Of a DNA stretch of 64,000 nucleotides, positions 18,267-27,090 are shown piece by piece. Location of the stretch: NCBI RefSeq assembly GCF_002879885.1, contig NZ_PNYA01000004.1, positions 124,001 to 188,000 of the forward strand, written 5' to 3'. The number at the start of each line of letters is the position of its first letter. Position 1 is the stretch's first letter. The notes under the pieces are model-generated. The model had not been told where the DNA came from. It did no database searches and saw nothing but the letters and a program-made list of their open reading frames with translations. Made by a program: the position numbers and the translations under genes. Source of the DNA: Trinickia dabaoshanensis. GTDB taxonomy: Bacteria; Pseudomonadota; Gammaproteobacteria; Burkholderiales; Burkholderiaceae.

Positions 18267-18897
18267 TGTCGCCTCGCTGCTGGTCGCGCTGTTGGCGTTC
18301 GGCTTGCTGCCGTTCGCCGCGATGGTCGTCACGTCTTATACGAAGATCGTCGTCGTGCTCGGCCTGCTGCGCAATGCGCTCGGTGTACAGCAGGTTCCCC
18401 CCAGCACCGTGCTCAACGGCATCGCCATGATCGTGACGTGCTTCGTCATGGCGCCCGTCGGCATGGAGGCCATGCATCGCGCGCAGGTATCGAGCGAGCA
18501 GAGCGCGACGAGCCAGGTCATGCCGATCTTCGATGCCGCGCGTGAGCCGTTCCGCCAATTCCTGCTGAAGCACACGGACGAACGCGAGAAAGCCTTCTTC
18601 ATGCGCTCGGCCCAACAGATCTGGCCCGCGGACAAGGTCGCGGCGCTCAAACCCGACGATCTCATCGTGCTGGCACCGGCCTTCACGCTGACGGAGCTGA
18701 CCTCCGCCTTCAAGATCGGCTTCTTGCTCTACCTGGCGTTCGTCGTGATCGATCTGATCGTGGCGAACCTGTTGATGGCGCTCGGTCTATCGCAGGTGAC
18801 GCCGACCAACGTGGCCATCCCTTTCAAGCTCTTGCTGTTCGTATCGATGGACGGATGGTCCACGCTGATTCACGGGCTCGTTTCCACCTATAGGTGA
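18250..18897 (+). CDS. sctR: T3SS export gate protein SctR (HrcR)
   Basis: 215 residues with four membrane helices. Shows the FliP/SctR signatures MVVTSYTKIVVVLGLLRNALGVQQVPP and APAFTLTELTSAFKIGFLLYLAFVVIDLIVANLLMALG, and ends with LLLFVSMDGWSTLIHGLVSTY. No cleavable signal peptide, as usual for SctR. Forms the gate core with SctS and SctT. Starts inside the 3' end of sctQ. Confidence 0.97.
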   Translation: MKDNLDVASLLVALLAFGLLPFAAMVVTSYTKIVVVLGLLRNALGVQQVPPSTVLNGIAMIVTCFVMAPVGMEAMHRAQVSSEQSATSQVMPIFDAAREPFRQFLLKHTDEREKAFFMRSAQQIWPADKVAALKPDDLIVLAPAFTLTELTSAFKIGFLLYLAFVVIDLIVANLLMALGLSQVTPTNVAIPFKLLLFVSMDGWSTLIHGLVSTYR

Positions 18898-18900
18898 CGT

Positions 18901-19161
18901 ATGGATACAGATGCGATTACCCATTTGACGACCAACGCCTTGACGTTGTGTTTGCTCGTATCGCTGCCCGCGGTAGGCGTTGCCGCCGCCGCGGGTTTGT
19001 TGATCGCGTTCTTGCAGGCCGTCACGTCGCTGCAGGACGCAACGATCTCGCACGGCGTGAAGTTCCTGGTCGTGACCGTGGTCATCATCGTCGCCGCGCC
19101 GTGGGGTGCATCGGCGATCCTGCAGTTCGCGCAATCCGTCATGCATACGGTGTTCCCATGA
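18901..19161 (+). CDS. sctS: T3SS export gate protein SctS (HrcS)
   Basis: 86 residues, two membrane helices joined by a short loop, with LLIAFLQAVTSLQDATISHGVKF, the SctS/FliQ signature. Three bases after sctR, and its stop overlaps the hpaA start. Confidence 0.96.
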   Translation: MDTDAITHLTTNALTLCLLVSLPAVGVAAAAGLLIAFLQAVTSLQDATISHGVKFLVVTVVIIVAAPWGASAILQFAQSVMHTVFP

Positions 19162-19910
19162 GCCGCCTTCGCGTTTCCGGCACGACCGTCGTCCCCGTCG
19201 GCGACGCGAGCGATTCCGATAGCCCGTCCGCACAGCAGACGCAGCAGGCCCATCATCGGCATCATCACGCACACCACGTCCAAAAGACGAACCGCTCTCG
19301 CACGAAACGCAGGCGCGGAGCGGATTCGCAGGACGGCATCGACGAGGCCGGCGCCAGCGAAGAACTGTTGATGATGCTCACCGAGTATCTACAAAAGACC
19401 TCGGAAAGCGTCATGCGTGTGGGCGATCGCCCGCAGCAGGAACATTCCGGCTCGAGCGGCGGCAACGACGACGAGCGCGAGCAAAACGAAGACGACGTGA
19501 CCGCCGCGCCTGGCGCGCGCGGCAAGCAGTTCCTACGCGGCGCGGGCAGCGCACACGAAACCGAAACGGCCCGGATGAGCGCGGAGCAGGCGCTGCTCGA
19601 CGCGCGCAAGGCGCAGGCCGCCGCGCTGCGGACCGCCGGTTCGACCTACGAGCCGCTGAAGGTCATGCTCGAGTTCCTGGCGCTCCCGGGTGGCGATCTC
19701 GTTTCGCCGGCCCGGCTCGCGCAGGTGCGCGAACGCCTCGTGCAGGCGGTGGAAAAACCGGCCGGCACCGCGCCGCAACACCAGCAGTCGGCCAACTTGC
19801 TGCTGCCGTTGTTGCTGCTCAACCTCACACGCCGGCGAACGGACGACGAACGCGCGCGAGGCACCGCCATTTTGAAGTCGCTGCTCAGCCGCCGCCGTAT
19901 TGCCGCCTAA
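19158..19910 (+). CDS. hpaA: HpaA-like T3SS control protein
   Basis: 250 residues. Begins with an ATGA overlap after sctS. Disordered N-terminal half with a His-rich stretch (32-40) and a basic patch TNRSRTKRRR at about 44-53 resembling a nuclear localisation signal, then a helical C-terminal half. Xanthomonas HpaA, coded at the same place between hrcS and hrcD, carries nuclear localisation signals, is itself secreted, and binds HpaB to free effectors for secretion. Sequence similarity across this family is low, so the call leans on position and architecture. Confidence 0.7.
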   Translation: MSRLRVSGTTVVPVGDASDSDSPSAQQTQQAHHRHHHAHHVQKTNRSRTKRRRGADSQDGIDEAGASEELLMMLTEYLQKTSESVMRVGDRPQQEHSGSSGGNDDEREQNEDDVTAAPGARGKQFLRGAGSAHETETARMSAEQALLDARKAQAAALRTAGSTYEPLKVMLEFLALPGGDLVSPARLAQVRERLVQAVEKPAGTAPQHQQSANLLLPLLLLNLTRRRTDDERARGTAILKSLLSRRRIAA

Positions 19911-19955
19911 TCGCCGCCGCGCAACGCGCGGCATTTCATCAAAAGGGAGTCGATC

Positions 19956-20978
19956 ATGACCAAAGAAATACGTTTGCTGACCGGCCGCCACGCCGGGGCT
20001 CGCGTTACGCTGAACGCGCTGCCGACCGTGATCGGAAACGACGAGCAATCGGATATCCAGATCAGCGACTGGGACCAGCACGCCATGCAAGTTCTCCGGC
20101 GCGACGACGGTGCCTTGATCATCGTTTCGGGCGAGGCTTCCGGCGAAGCCATCGTCATGGACGATTTCAAGCCGCATCGCTTCGGCAACGTGGTGCTCTG
20201 TGCGGGCGACGCCGACGCCCAATGGCCGTCGGATATCGAATTGCTGGAAACGCTGTTGTCGCCCTCATCTGCCCCGGCGCCCGATCCCGCATCGGCGCCG
20301 ATGGCGCTCATGGCCAGCCATGAATTGGCGCCTGCATCGGGACCCGCTCCCGGTACCGGGGCACGTCGCGGGCTCCACGCGGCGGCCGTCGCCGGTATCG
20401 CGCTGATGGCGATCGGATGCGCCGGCATTGCATTGCCTGCCGTCCTCCACCCGCGCGGCAGGAACGCCCTCGAAGTCCCGCCGCCCGCCCCCACCGCGGC
20501 TACGGTGCAGCGCGTGCTCGATCGCCTGCATGCATCGGATGTGACGGTCACCCAGACCGGCGCTCGCTTCGCCGTCGTCGGCATCGTGCCTGACAGCGCG
20601 CACGACGCAACGTTGCGCACCGCGCTGGAAGCGGTCGCGCCGGGCAAGATCGTCTGGCGGCTCGGGTGCGCGGATCAAATCGCGCGCGACTTGGCCGAAT
20701 CCCTGCACGAGCCGGCGCTGAAGGTCGGCTATCTCGGGCGCCGCGAATTCGAGGTGACCGGCGTAGCCAGAAACGCGACTGCCGTGCGCGAGACACTCGA
20801 TCGGATGAGCACGGACTTGGCCCCGATGGTCACGCGCATCGACCAGCGATTCGCGCTGAACGACGCCTTCGCGGCCCCGGCCAACGTCGAATCGGCGCTG
20901 GCCGTGGACGCCCTGCAATACGTGGAAGCCAGCGACGGCACCAAGCAATTCATCGATTCGCACACCGAAACACATTAA
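19956..20978 (+). CDS. sctD: T3SS inner-membrane ring protein SctD (HrcD)
   Basis: 340 residues. N-terminal cytoplasmic FHA-like domain (ETKIRLLTGRHAGARVTL-type start, VIGNDEQSDIQI), an Ala/Pro linker, one membrane helix near residues 142-160 (AAVAGIALMAIGCAGIALPAVL), then periplasmic BON-like ring domains. Forms the outer of the two inner-membrane rings with SctJ. The start has a strong AAAGGGAG site at 19942-19949. Confidence 0.88.
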   Translation: MTKEIRLLTGRHAGARVTLNALPTVIGNDEQSDIQISDWDQHAMQVLRRDDGALIIVSGEASGEAIVMDDFKPHRFGNVVLCAGDADAQWPSDIELLETLLSPSSAPAPDPASAPMALMASHELAPASGPAPGTGARRGLHAAAVAGIALMAIGCAGIALPAVLHPRGRNALEVPPPAPTAATVQRVLDRLHASDVTVTQTGARFAVVGIVPDSAHDATLRTALEAVAPGKIVWRLGCADQIARDLAESLHEPALKVGYLGRREFEVTGVARNATAVRETLDRMSTDLAPMVTRIDQRFALNDAFAAPANVESALAVDALQYVEASDGTKQFIDSHTETH

Positions 20979-20995
20979 ACGAACGGAGGTTAATC

Positions 20996-21247
20996 ATGTA
21001 CGACGCAATTACGCCTGAAATGATCGATACCATCGACAAGGCCGGCACGCTGGCGGACACCCCCGGTTCCGACCGTGCGCCGCTCTCGTTGGCCGCGACG
21101 GGACTCGAACGCGCGGCGGCCGGCATTGCCATCCAGGCCGTCAAACTAGCCGATCCGATGGCGCGCCAACATGCAACGACCGTCGCCGACGGGCTGAGCG
21201 CGGCAGCGCAACTATGTCGCGCCGCCATCGATGCGCGGCCCGAATAA
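20996..21247 (+). CDS. Small T3SS protein, HrpD6-like
   Basis: 83 residues, helical, acidic N-terminus (MYDAITPEMIDTIDKAG), one cysteine near the end. Strong ribosome site GGAGG at 20985-20989. Location directly after sctD matches hrpD6 of Xanthomonas and hrpX of Ralstonia, small proteins needed for secretion. Similarity is judged on size and place; I could not align it. In Xanthomonas the pilin gene would come next, but here hpaB follows and the pilin gene is 3.2 kb away. Confidence 0.6.
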   Translation: MYDAITPEMIDTIDKAGTLADTPGSDRAPLSLAATGLERAAAGIAIQAVKLADPMARQHATTVADGLSAAAQLCRAAIDARPE

Positions 21248-21306
21248 CGCGTGCGCAACGGCGATCCGACGTTCGGTCGCGATCGATCTAGAAAGGCGGC
21301 CGCCCC

Positions 21307-21762
21307 ATGAGCCTCGAACGTCGGAACCAGCTCATTCGGGAGCTCTGCAGCCTGCGAGGAATCGGTAACGCCGATCTCGTCATCGAACGCGGCGTCATCG
21401 CGATCGACGACTTCGACGTCGCGATCGATTTTTACAAGGAAGACCCCGCGGCGATCTACGTCAATTTCCAATTCGGCGTGGTGTCGGGCGGGCGCACGCT
21501 GCGCGTTTTTCGGCTGCTGCTCGAGGCCAACCTTTCCGTCTACGCGCAAGATCAAGCGCAGCTAGGTGTCGAAGCCAATACCGGGGGCGTGGTGCTCGTC
21601 GTGCGCGCCGTGCTCGAAGCCAATACCGACGGACAATGGCTGGTCGAATTGATCGAGCATTATGTCGAGCATGGGCGGTACTGGCGGGAAAACATTCTGC
21701 TTTCCGACGACGAGATGTTCCGCCATCTCGCCAACGGCGACTACATCTGGATTCGCGCCTAG
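21307..21762 (+). CDS. hpaB: General T3SS effector chaperone HpaB (CesT family)
   Basis: 151 residues, acidic, with the alternating helix and beta-strand pattern of CesT-type chaperones (AIDDFDVAIDFYKEDPAAIYVNFQFGVV, then LEANTGGVVLVVRAVLEAN). Ends the plus-strand operon where hpaB lies in Xanthomonas. HpaB escorts many effectors to SctN and is the exit-control partner of HpaA. ATG 21307 follows GAAAGG at 21291-21296. Confidence 0.85.
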   Translation: MSLERRNQLIRELCSLRGIGNADLVIERGVIAIDDFDVAIDFYKEDPAAIYVNFQFGVVSGGRTLRVFRLLLEANLSVYAQDQAQLGVEANTGGVVLVVRAVLEANTDGQWLVELIEHYVEHGRYWRENILLSDDEMFRHLANGDYIWIRA

Positions 21763-21764
21763 GG

Positions 21765-21789
21765 CGCGGCCGCGCGCGTCGCGGCCGCG
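21765..21789. terminator. GC-rich hairpin between convergent hpaB and effector gene
   Basis: Two copies of CGCGGCCGCG (21765-21774 and 21780-21789) are self-complementary and form a 10-bp stem around a 5-nt loop. It lies between two convergent stops. No T-run follows on either strand, so a rho-independent role is unproven. Confidence 0.4.
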
Positions 21790-21803
21790 TTGACGCCCCG
21801 CCG

Positions 21804-24524
21804 TTACTCCTCCATTTCGCGCAAGACGCGCTCACGCGTTGCGTCGTCGGTGCGGCTGAGTTCCGACTGAATCAACCGCATTGCCCATGCGTGCGTGCCG
21901 GGGGCCGCTTCGCCGCTCGACGACGACCCTCGCGGAAACTGCCGCGCCGCCATGGCGAGGTGATGGAGTACTTGCGCGTGCTCGGCGCCCGGCGGGAGTG
22001 CGCGAACCCCGTGTTCGATCATGGCGCCGAGGCGCAGACGCTCGACGTCGAACGTCGCAGGCCAACGCGCGAGCGTGTCCGTCAACGCCCCCACCAACGC
22101 ATGATGATCGCTCCACGATTCGAGCGACCGCGGGTAGAGCCCCTCGACGACCGTGACGGCGCGAGCAGCCGGCGCTTGCCCCCGCACGGAGGGAAGCAAG
22201 CGTGCAACGCCGGTCGCCATCGATAACCTGTCGCTTGCAGGCACCGTGTCGAGCCATCGGTGAAACTGCTGCGAATTGCCCGAGAACATCGCGCTTGCCA
22301 GGTATTGGTAAGCCACGGGGCCGACCCGTTGCGCGGGTTCCGGCCGCAGGTAGGCGGCGAGCACCGCGGCGCGCGCCTGCACCGGCGTATCGTTGACGAT
22401 GCGCAGCGCCTCTCGCACGCTGTTTCTTACCGCCTGAGGACGCGCCGGCTCGGGCATCGTCATCGCGGCCCAGGCAAGCACTTGAGCGATCGAGGATGCG
22501 GCCGCGGCACGCTGCGCCGGTGGCCGTTCCGCGAGGATGGTCTGCAAAGTCGCATGAAGCGCGTCCGCATCGTCGATGCCACGTTCGACGAGATCGTTCG
22601 CCATCGGTGCGCTTCTCGCGTCGTTTAGTGCTCCGAGCATGGCATGCAGCCGCGTTGCGTCGACGCCGGCGAAGCGGCGCATGGCAAACTGCATGTAAGC
22701 CGTGTCGACGGCGACCGCGTGCGCGAGCAAGTGCGCGCTAGCATCGGCCGGAAGCAACGGCAGGAACCTGTCCCACAGTTGCCATACCGCCTCTTCGAGC
22801 GCATCGTCTTCGACCGCTTCGTCCGCGTGCCCGAAAAGCACCCCCAGCGACAGCACGATGTCGTCGACGGGTGCATGATCGAGCAGGCGTCCGACGACAG
22901 CGAGCAATCTTATGTTGTCGCCCGGCGGCGCCTCGAGTTCGCGCGCCTGTTCGAGCAGCCGTTGCCGAGCGTCGCCGGGAAACCGCTCGATTGCGCCCGG
23001 CGCCGTTTGATCGAGCAGCAACCCGAACGCGTCGTCGCGCAATTCATCGCCCAGCGTGTTCAGCTGATAGATCACGGTCAGGAGCACGCGGGTTCTCGCC
23101 GGTGCGTCCAAGTGAGCCAGCCAATCGTTCGTGCGAGCTGCACCGGGGCGATGTTGCGTGACGAGATTGAATGCGCGGCGGCGCAGTCCGGGCTCGCCAA
23201 ACGCGGAGATCATCCCCGAGAGGTCTGTATAGGATTGGCCTCGCTCGGGCCCATCGACATGAGCGAGCAGATGCTCGTAGAGATCCAGTAGGGCGCGCTG
23301 GGCCTGCGAATCCGGCATACCGCGCCCCACCATCTGTGCTACGGGGAACAAGATGCCATATGCGGCGCTCGACGTCATCGACGCTGTGCCGCGAGCCGCC
23401 CCGAGCAGCATGGGAATGATCTCGGCAAGGCCGTTTCGATGGAGCCCGGCGAAGGCGGCGATGCTCGCGGCATCCACGTTGGCGGCGGGCGCGGGCGCAT
23501 CGCCCGCTACGGGGCCGCTTGCGGCCGAAGAGAGCGTGATCCAAGCAACCGTGTTGACCGAGAGCAGACCTTGGCAGAGCAACGAAAGCGCGGTTGCCCG
23601 CTGGCTATCCGGTAGCGCGCGAAAATAGTGCGGCTGCAAAACCAACTGCGCGAGACGGTGAGCGTCTTCGAGCGTCGGCGCGCACAACGCCGACGCGACC
23701 AAATCGAGTACCGCGTTCGCCTGCGAGCTCGGCCCACCATGCTCGAAGTGCTCGCGAAGATCGGCCTCGGCTTGCTCGATCGTGCGCGACATGGGTTCCG
23801 AGCGCACCGCCCCGGGGAAATGCCTGCTCGCGAGGCCGGCGCGCATCATCCAGCCGGCGCGCCTCAAGGCGACATCGGGAGTACCGCCGCCAAGCGAATG
23901 AGCAAGCGCTTGCTCGTCGCGCGACAGGTAGGCACCGGCAAGCCCCGGCGGTAGCAATCGCGCGACCTCGGCACGTTCTTCTTCGGATAAATGCAGGACG
24001 TCGTTCAGTAACCTGTGATGGTCCGGGGCCGTCAAATACCGTCCGGCTTCCGCCAAGACCCAATCTCGCCGCACGAGCGCCGCTGCGGGTTGCCGCTCCA
24101 CATGCAGGCGATCGATCAGCGCGCGTTGGTTTCGAGCGATCTGTTCGTTGATGCTGCGCTGCTCCGGATCGTCGGCCTCATGCCGCGGCATCGCGCGCAA
24201 ACGTGCCATGGGTTGCGACGAAGACGGCCCGGCCGCGCTCGCGCTCCCCTCGCTCGCAGGCTCCGCGAAGCGTACGCCGTGTGCCGTGCGCAGTTTCTTG
24301 CGCGGCCGCTGCGCACCGCCCGAAGGGTCCGTCCGCTCGGATGCCTCAGACGCATCGGGCGAGCGCGATCGCCGGTGGCCGGCGAGCGACGCTAATGCGC
24401 CGGCGGGCTCTTGCGTCGCCTCGGGCGGGGTGGATGCTGCGGCGTGAGCGGGACTGCGCGACTCTTCGCTCGGCGATTGTGGCTCGCTCCGCGCGCTCGA
24501 AGCATGCGTTTGGTTGATATCCAT
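21804..24524 (-). CDS. Large candidate T3SS effector, helical repeat protein
   Basis: 906 residues, family not recognised. Residues 1-110 are Ser/Pro/Glu/Ala-rich and disordered, typical of a T3SS export signal, and hold a basic patch RPRKKLR (73-79) that could be a nuclear localisation signal. The rest is alpha-helical, Ala/Leu/Arg-rich with many recurring helix pairs, suggesting a HEAT/ARM-like solenoid. No signal peptide or membrane segment. A perfect PIP box lies 128 nt upstream, and the gene sits between hpaB and the pilin gene, so HrpB control and secretion are likely. Biochemical activity cannot be read from the sequence. Confidence 0.75.
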   Translation of the reverse strand: MDINQTHASSARSEPQSPSEESRSPAHAAASTPPEATQEPAGALASLAGHRRSRSPDASEASERTDPSGGAQRPRKKLRTAHGVRFAEPASEGSASAAGPSSSQPMARLRAMPRHEADDPEQRSINEQIARNQRALIDRLHVERQPAAALVRRDWVLAEAGRYLTAPDHHRLLNDVLHLSEEERAEVARLLPPGLAGAYLSRDEQALAHSLGGGTPDVALRRAGWMMRAGLASRHFPGAVRSEPMSRTIEQAEADLREHFEHGGPSSQANAVLDLVASALCAPTLEDAHRLAQLVLQPHYFRALPDSQRATALSLLCQGLLSVNTVAWITLSSAASGPVAGDAPAPAANVDAASIAAFAGLHRNGLAEIIPMLLGAARGTASMTSSAAYGILFPVAQMVGRGMPDSQAQRALLDLYEHLLAHVDGPERGQSYTDLSGMISAFGEPGLRRRAFNLVTQHRPGAARTNDWLAHLDAPARTRVLLTVIYQLNTLGDELRDDAFGLLLDQTAPGAIERFPGDARQRLLEQARELEAPPGDNIRLLAVVGRLLDHAPVDDIVLSLGVLFGHADEAVEDDALEEAVWQLWDRFLPLLPADASAHLLAHAVAVDTAYMQFAMRRFAGVDATRLHAMLGALNDARSAPMANDLVERGIDDADALHATLQTILAERPPAQRAAAASSIAQVLAWAAMTMPEPARPQAVRNSVREALRIVNDTPVQARAAVLAAYLRPEPAQRVGPVAYQYLASAMFSGNSQQFHRWLDTVPASDRLSMATGVARLLPSVRGQAPAARAVTVVEGLYPRSLESWSDHHALVGALTDTLARWPATFDVERLRLGAMIEHGVRALPPGAEHAQVLHHLAMAARQFPRGSSSSGEAAPGTHAWAMRLIQSELSRTDDATRERVLREMEE

Positions 24525-24652
24525 GACTGCCTCCGTTAGCCCTCGACCATCATCCGAGCGCCGCTGGAAGAATCGACGGTCACGCGTGCGACGATGGAGA
24601 TCGAGGAAATCAAAAGCTTATTGCGCATCGATATCGCATACCCGCCAATACG

Positions 24653-24677
24653 ACGAAATCGAACACATCGAGGCGAA
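24653..24677 (-). promoter_or_regulatory. PIP/hrpII box for the 906-residue effector gene
   Basis: On the minus strand TTCGC (24677-24673) and TTCGT (24657-24653) are 15 bases apart, 128 nt ahead of the start at 24524. Confidence 0.85.
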
Positions 24678-24743
24678 ACAGGCGCCCTATCGTTTCGAAT
24701 GGAGTTCACCGAACGAATCGCAGTCTATTCGTCACATCGTCGA

Positions 24744-24768
24744 TTCGCTATCGTCCCAGAAAATTCGT
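24744..24768 (+). promoter_or_regulatory. PIP/hrpII box for the pilin gene
   Basis: TTCGC (24744-24748) and TTCGT (24764-24768) are 15 bases apart. A long leader of 196 nt separates the box from the pilin start, as is common for highly expressed Hrp pilins. Confidence 0.85.
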
Positions 24769-24964
24769 TCTCATACGGAATTCGGCTTGTGAACTTGGGC
24801 AAACTTCAATCCAACGCAGACAACATTGCGTGGCCCAGAGAAGAAAATCTCTAAAGCCGAAAGTTGTTACTTGTACGAAAGTACGAATCGGCCATACTTC
24901 GCAGCCGCGAAGCCATGGCAATCACCGCCCGCTTAGGGCTAAACTTTGAATCGAGGAGTTGATC

Positions 24965-25162
24965 ATGGCATTTTCCGTTCCGTCGTCGGTTGGATCCGGT
25001 GCAAACGCTGCTGCTGCGGCTGATTGGGGCAAGAACACGGCAGAAAGCATCGCGCTGCAAGACTATGCAACGCAGCTCGAAAACGCGATCAACAACGACA
25101 TGACGAAGGACCAGCTCGCTGAATCGGGTCCGAAGAACGCCAAGAGCTTGACGCAGGGCTAA
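24965..25162 (+). CDS. Probable Hrp pilin (HrpY/HrpE-type, SctF)
   Basis: 65 residues, no signal peptide, no cysteine. Small-residue-rich N-terminus (VPSSVGSGANAAAAADWGKN) and an amphipathic C-terminal helix (LQDYATQLENAINNDMTKDQL), the usual build of Hrp pilins, which vary greatly in sequence. Own PIP box, a strong ribosome site (GAGGAG at 24952-24957), and a strong intrinsic terminator right after the stop mark it as a short, abundant transcript. No other gene in the window fits SctF. Identity is inferred from size, composition, promoter and the lack of an alternative. Confidence 0.7.
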   Translation: MAFSVPSSVGSGANAAAAADWGKNTAESIALQDYATQLENAINNDMTKDQLAESGPKNAKSLTQG

Positions 25163-25179
25163 TGCACTAGCAGCGCTTA

Positions 25180-25216
25180 GGTGTGCCCTCGCGCCGCGCG
25201 GGGCGCACCCTTTTTT
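25180..25216 (+). terminator. Strong intrinsic terminator of the pilin gene
   Basis: GGTGTGCCC (25180-25188) pairs with GGGCGCACC (25201-25209), nine pairs with one G-U, plus further inner CG pairs, followed by six T (25211-25216). Confidence 0.85.
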
Positions 25217-25398
25217 GCGTTGTGTCGTACCGGCAGTAAAGGTGCCGCCCCCCAAAGACTCACGCCTCTGCAGCAGCTTTCTCGATCCCGCTTTTCAATT
25301 CCCGCCCCTCTCCCCTCCTCTACCCTCCAATTAAAATCAAATCACCACATTTCGCTCTATCATGCGATATATCTCCGATTGAATTCAATAATTCGCCC

Positions 25399-25944
25399 TT
25401 ATTTCTTACGCCTCATTAAGCGCTTTCTGATATCGAGAACCATCTTCGCGATTTGATGCAGTTCGCTGATTTCACGCCTGAGTTGTTCCACCATCTTTGG
25501 CGTCAGTTCCGAACCGTAGTCGTGATGCAAGGTGTTCAGCCGATGGACGATGTCCTCCAGACGATGGCTTGCGTGGGCATCGAAGTGCCGGCGCAACACC
25601 GGGTGTTCGATCTCATCGGGCTCGACATCGTGGCGCTGCGCACTGCTGGCGGCCTGCGAAGCAGCCGACCCTGCGTCCACCGGCGGCCGAGCGGACAGAC
25701 GCGATAGCGCTTGCATCGCCACTCTCGGGCGCTTGCTCGCCGGGCCCGGCGCAGGAGCCGCAGCGTGCGAATCCGACGACTCGGCCGACTTCCGTGGCGA
25801 CAACGCATCGAGTTGCGCGGTTGCGGCGGTACGCTTCGAGCCCACCGACGGCGAATGCGGGGACAGTCGCGGCCGCTCGCCGGGTAGTTCGGGAGACGCG
25901 TTGGTGTGGGAAGCGGGCGTGAGTCGATTGAGCGAGATAGACAT
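25399..25944 (-). CDS. Small candidate T3SS effector
   Basis: 181 residues, not recognised. Ser/Pro/Ala-rich disordered N-terminal half starting MSISLNRLTPASHTNASPELP, typical of T3SS export signals, a basic KRPR patch at 71-74, and a helical C-terminal half (VLRRHFDAHASHRLEDIVHRLNTLHHDY) ending in a basic tail KRLMRRKK. It lies 147 bp downstream of, and in line with, the gene at 26092-26937, so it may share that PIP promoter; no exact box of its own was found. Could also be a secreted accessory protein rather than an effector. Confidence 0.55.
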   Translation of the reverse strand: MSISLNRLTPASHTNASPELPGERPRLSPHSPSVGSKRTAATAQLDALSPRKSAESSDSHAAAPAPGPASKRPRVAMQALSRLSARPPVDAGSAASQAASSAQRHDVEPDEIEHPVLRRHFDAHASHRLEDIVHRLNTLHHDYGSELTPKMVEQLRREISELHQIAKMVLDIRKRLMRRKK

Positions 25945-26091
25945 TCGGTATCACATGAGGTCGTATCGATCCGACCGATCGAAGCAGGATGGGTCACGCG
26001 CTCGGTCCAGCGACGGCGCGCCGCAACGCGGATACGAACCCGCTCGACGCAGGCAGTGTTTGTTGCCTGAAGCCGAGCGGGCTGTTTTGCG

Positions 26092-26937
26092 TCACTTCTT
26101 CTGATCGAGGCCGCCTTGCGCTGCCCAGTCGAAGTCGTTCACACCGGCGATCCCGTCGGAACCGGCCACGTCGTGCGTTTCCAGCTTGTTGAACTTGTCG
26201 GGATTCTGCAGCATGAACTTGGCGGCTTTCGACACCGTCGACGGCGTGCCCGCGGGCGGATTGTAGGCCAGTTGATAGAGCGTGTTCGGCGTCTGGTTCA
26301 TGATCGAGTGATCATGCATGAACGCGGCGAGCGCACCTGCGGCGCCAGCGATCCCACCGGCGAACGCGGCTTGGCCGCCGTCGGACGCACCCGTTTGAGC
26401 GTCGCCCGAAGCGGACAAGCCGCCTTGCGCGGCCCAATCGAAGTCGTTCACGCCGGCAATGCCGTCCGAGCCCGCCACGTCATGCGTTTCGATCTTGTTG
26501 AACGCATCGGGGTTCTGCAGCATGAACTTCGCGGCCTGCGATACTTCCGGGGGCGTCCCGGCGGCCGGCTTATAGGCCAACTGATAAAGCTGATCGGGAT
26601 TGAGCGTATTGACGTTGTGCTCATGCATGTAAGCGGCCAAGGCCCCGGCTGCGCTCTGCGTGGTCATGCTGGGGGCTGCCTGCTTCGTCGCATCGGCTGC
26701 TTGCGTGCCCTGTGCCGGAGCGCGGGTGCCCGAAGCACCGGTGTCGGGTGCGGAACCGATTTTCGACAATTCACCCAGCACCGACTGCAGCATCTTCTCG
26801 AGCGACGTCATTGCCGATTCGTAAAGCGCCTCGTAGTCGGCGGTAACACCCGTGTCGCCGGACGACTTGGTTTTGGATTCGGAATCGCCGGGCTGATCGA
26901 TGTTGACTTGGCTGTTGCTGGAAACATTCACGTTCAT
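26092..26937 (-). CDS. T3SS-associated secreted protein with duplicated 78-residue domain
   Basis: 281 residues. N-terminal 95 residues are Ser/Thr/Ala-rich with one helix (YEALYESAMTSLEKMLQSVLGEL). Then two copies of a 78-residue domain at 97-174 and 200-277, identical at roughly 60 positions, each ending in ETHDVAGSDGIAGVNDFDWAAQGG, where DxxGxDGIxGxxDF resembles a degenerate EF-hand loop. HrpF/PopF/NolX translocon proteins of the Hrp2 T3SS have repeats in their N-terminal part, so a translocon or accessory role is possible, but the hydrophobic C-terminal half of those proteins is absent. ATG 26937 is preferred over one 10 codons upstream. Perfect PIP box 153 nt upstream. Confidence 0.7.
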   Translation of the reverse strand: MNVNVSSNSQVNIDQPGDSESKTKSSGDTGVTADYEALYESAMTSLEKMLQSVLGELSKIGSAPDTGASGTRAPAQGTQAADATKQAAPSMTTQSAAGALAAYMHEHNVNTLNPDQLYQLAYKPAAGTPPEVSQAAKFMLQNPDAFNKIETHDVAGSDGIAGVNDFDWAAQGGLSASGDAQTGASDGGQAAFAGGIAGAAGALAAFMHDHSIMNQTPNTLYQLAYNPPAGTPSTVSKAAKFMLQNPDKFNKLETHDVAGSDGIAGVNDFDWAAQGGLDQKK

Positions 26938-27090
26938 GAGGGCCTCGATGGTGGATGTGGCCGTCACGTGTTCGCACGGCCGGCCTTTCGCGGGAGCAGC
27001 GCGATGGATCCTCGTTCGCCGGAATCACAGGCGAACGCGTCGCTCTGTCGGGACGATAGCGGCCCCCATCGATCGATTGCGCCTCTTGCA

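Larger units (their letters stand above)
24525..24964. other. Divergent regulatory region between effector and pilin genes
   Basis: 440 bp, less GC-rich than its neighbours. It contains two opposed PIP boxes (24653-24677 minus, 24744-24768 plus) and a 196-nt pilin leader. No further coding sequence is supported. Confidence 0.7.
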
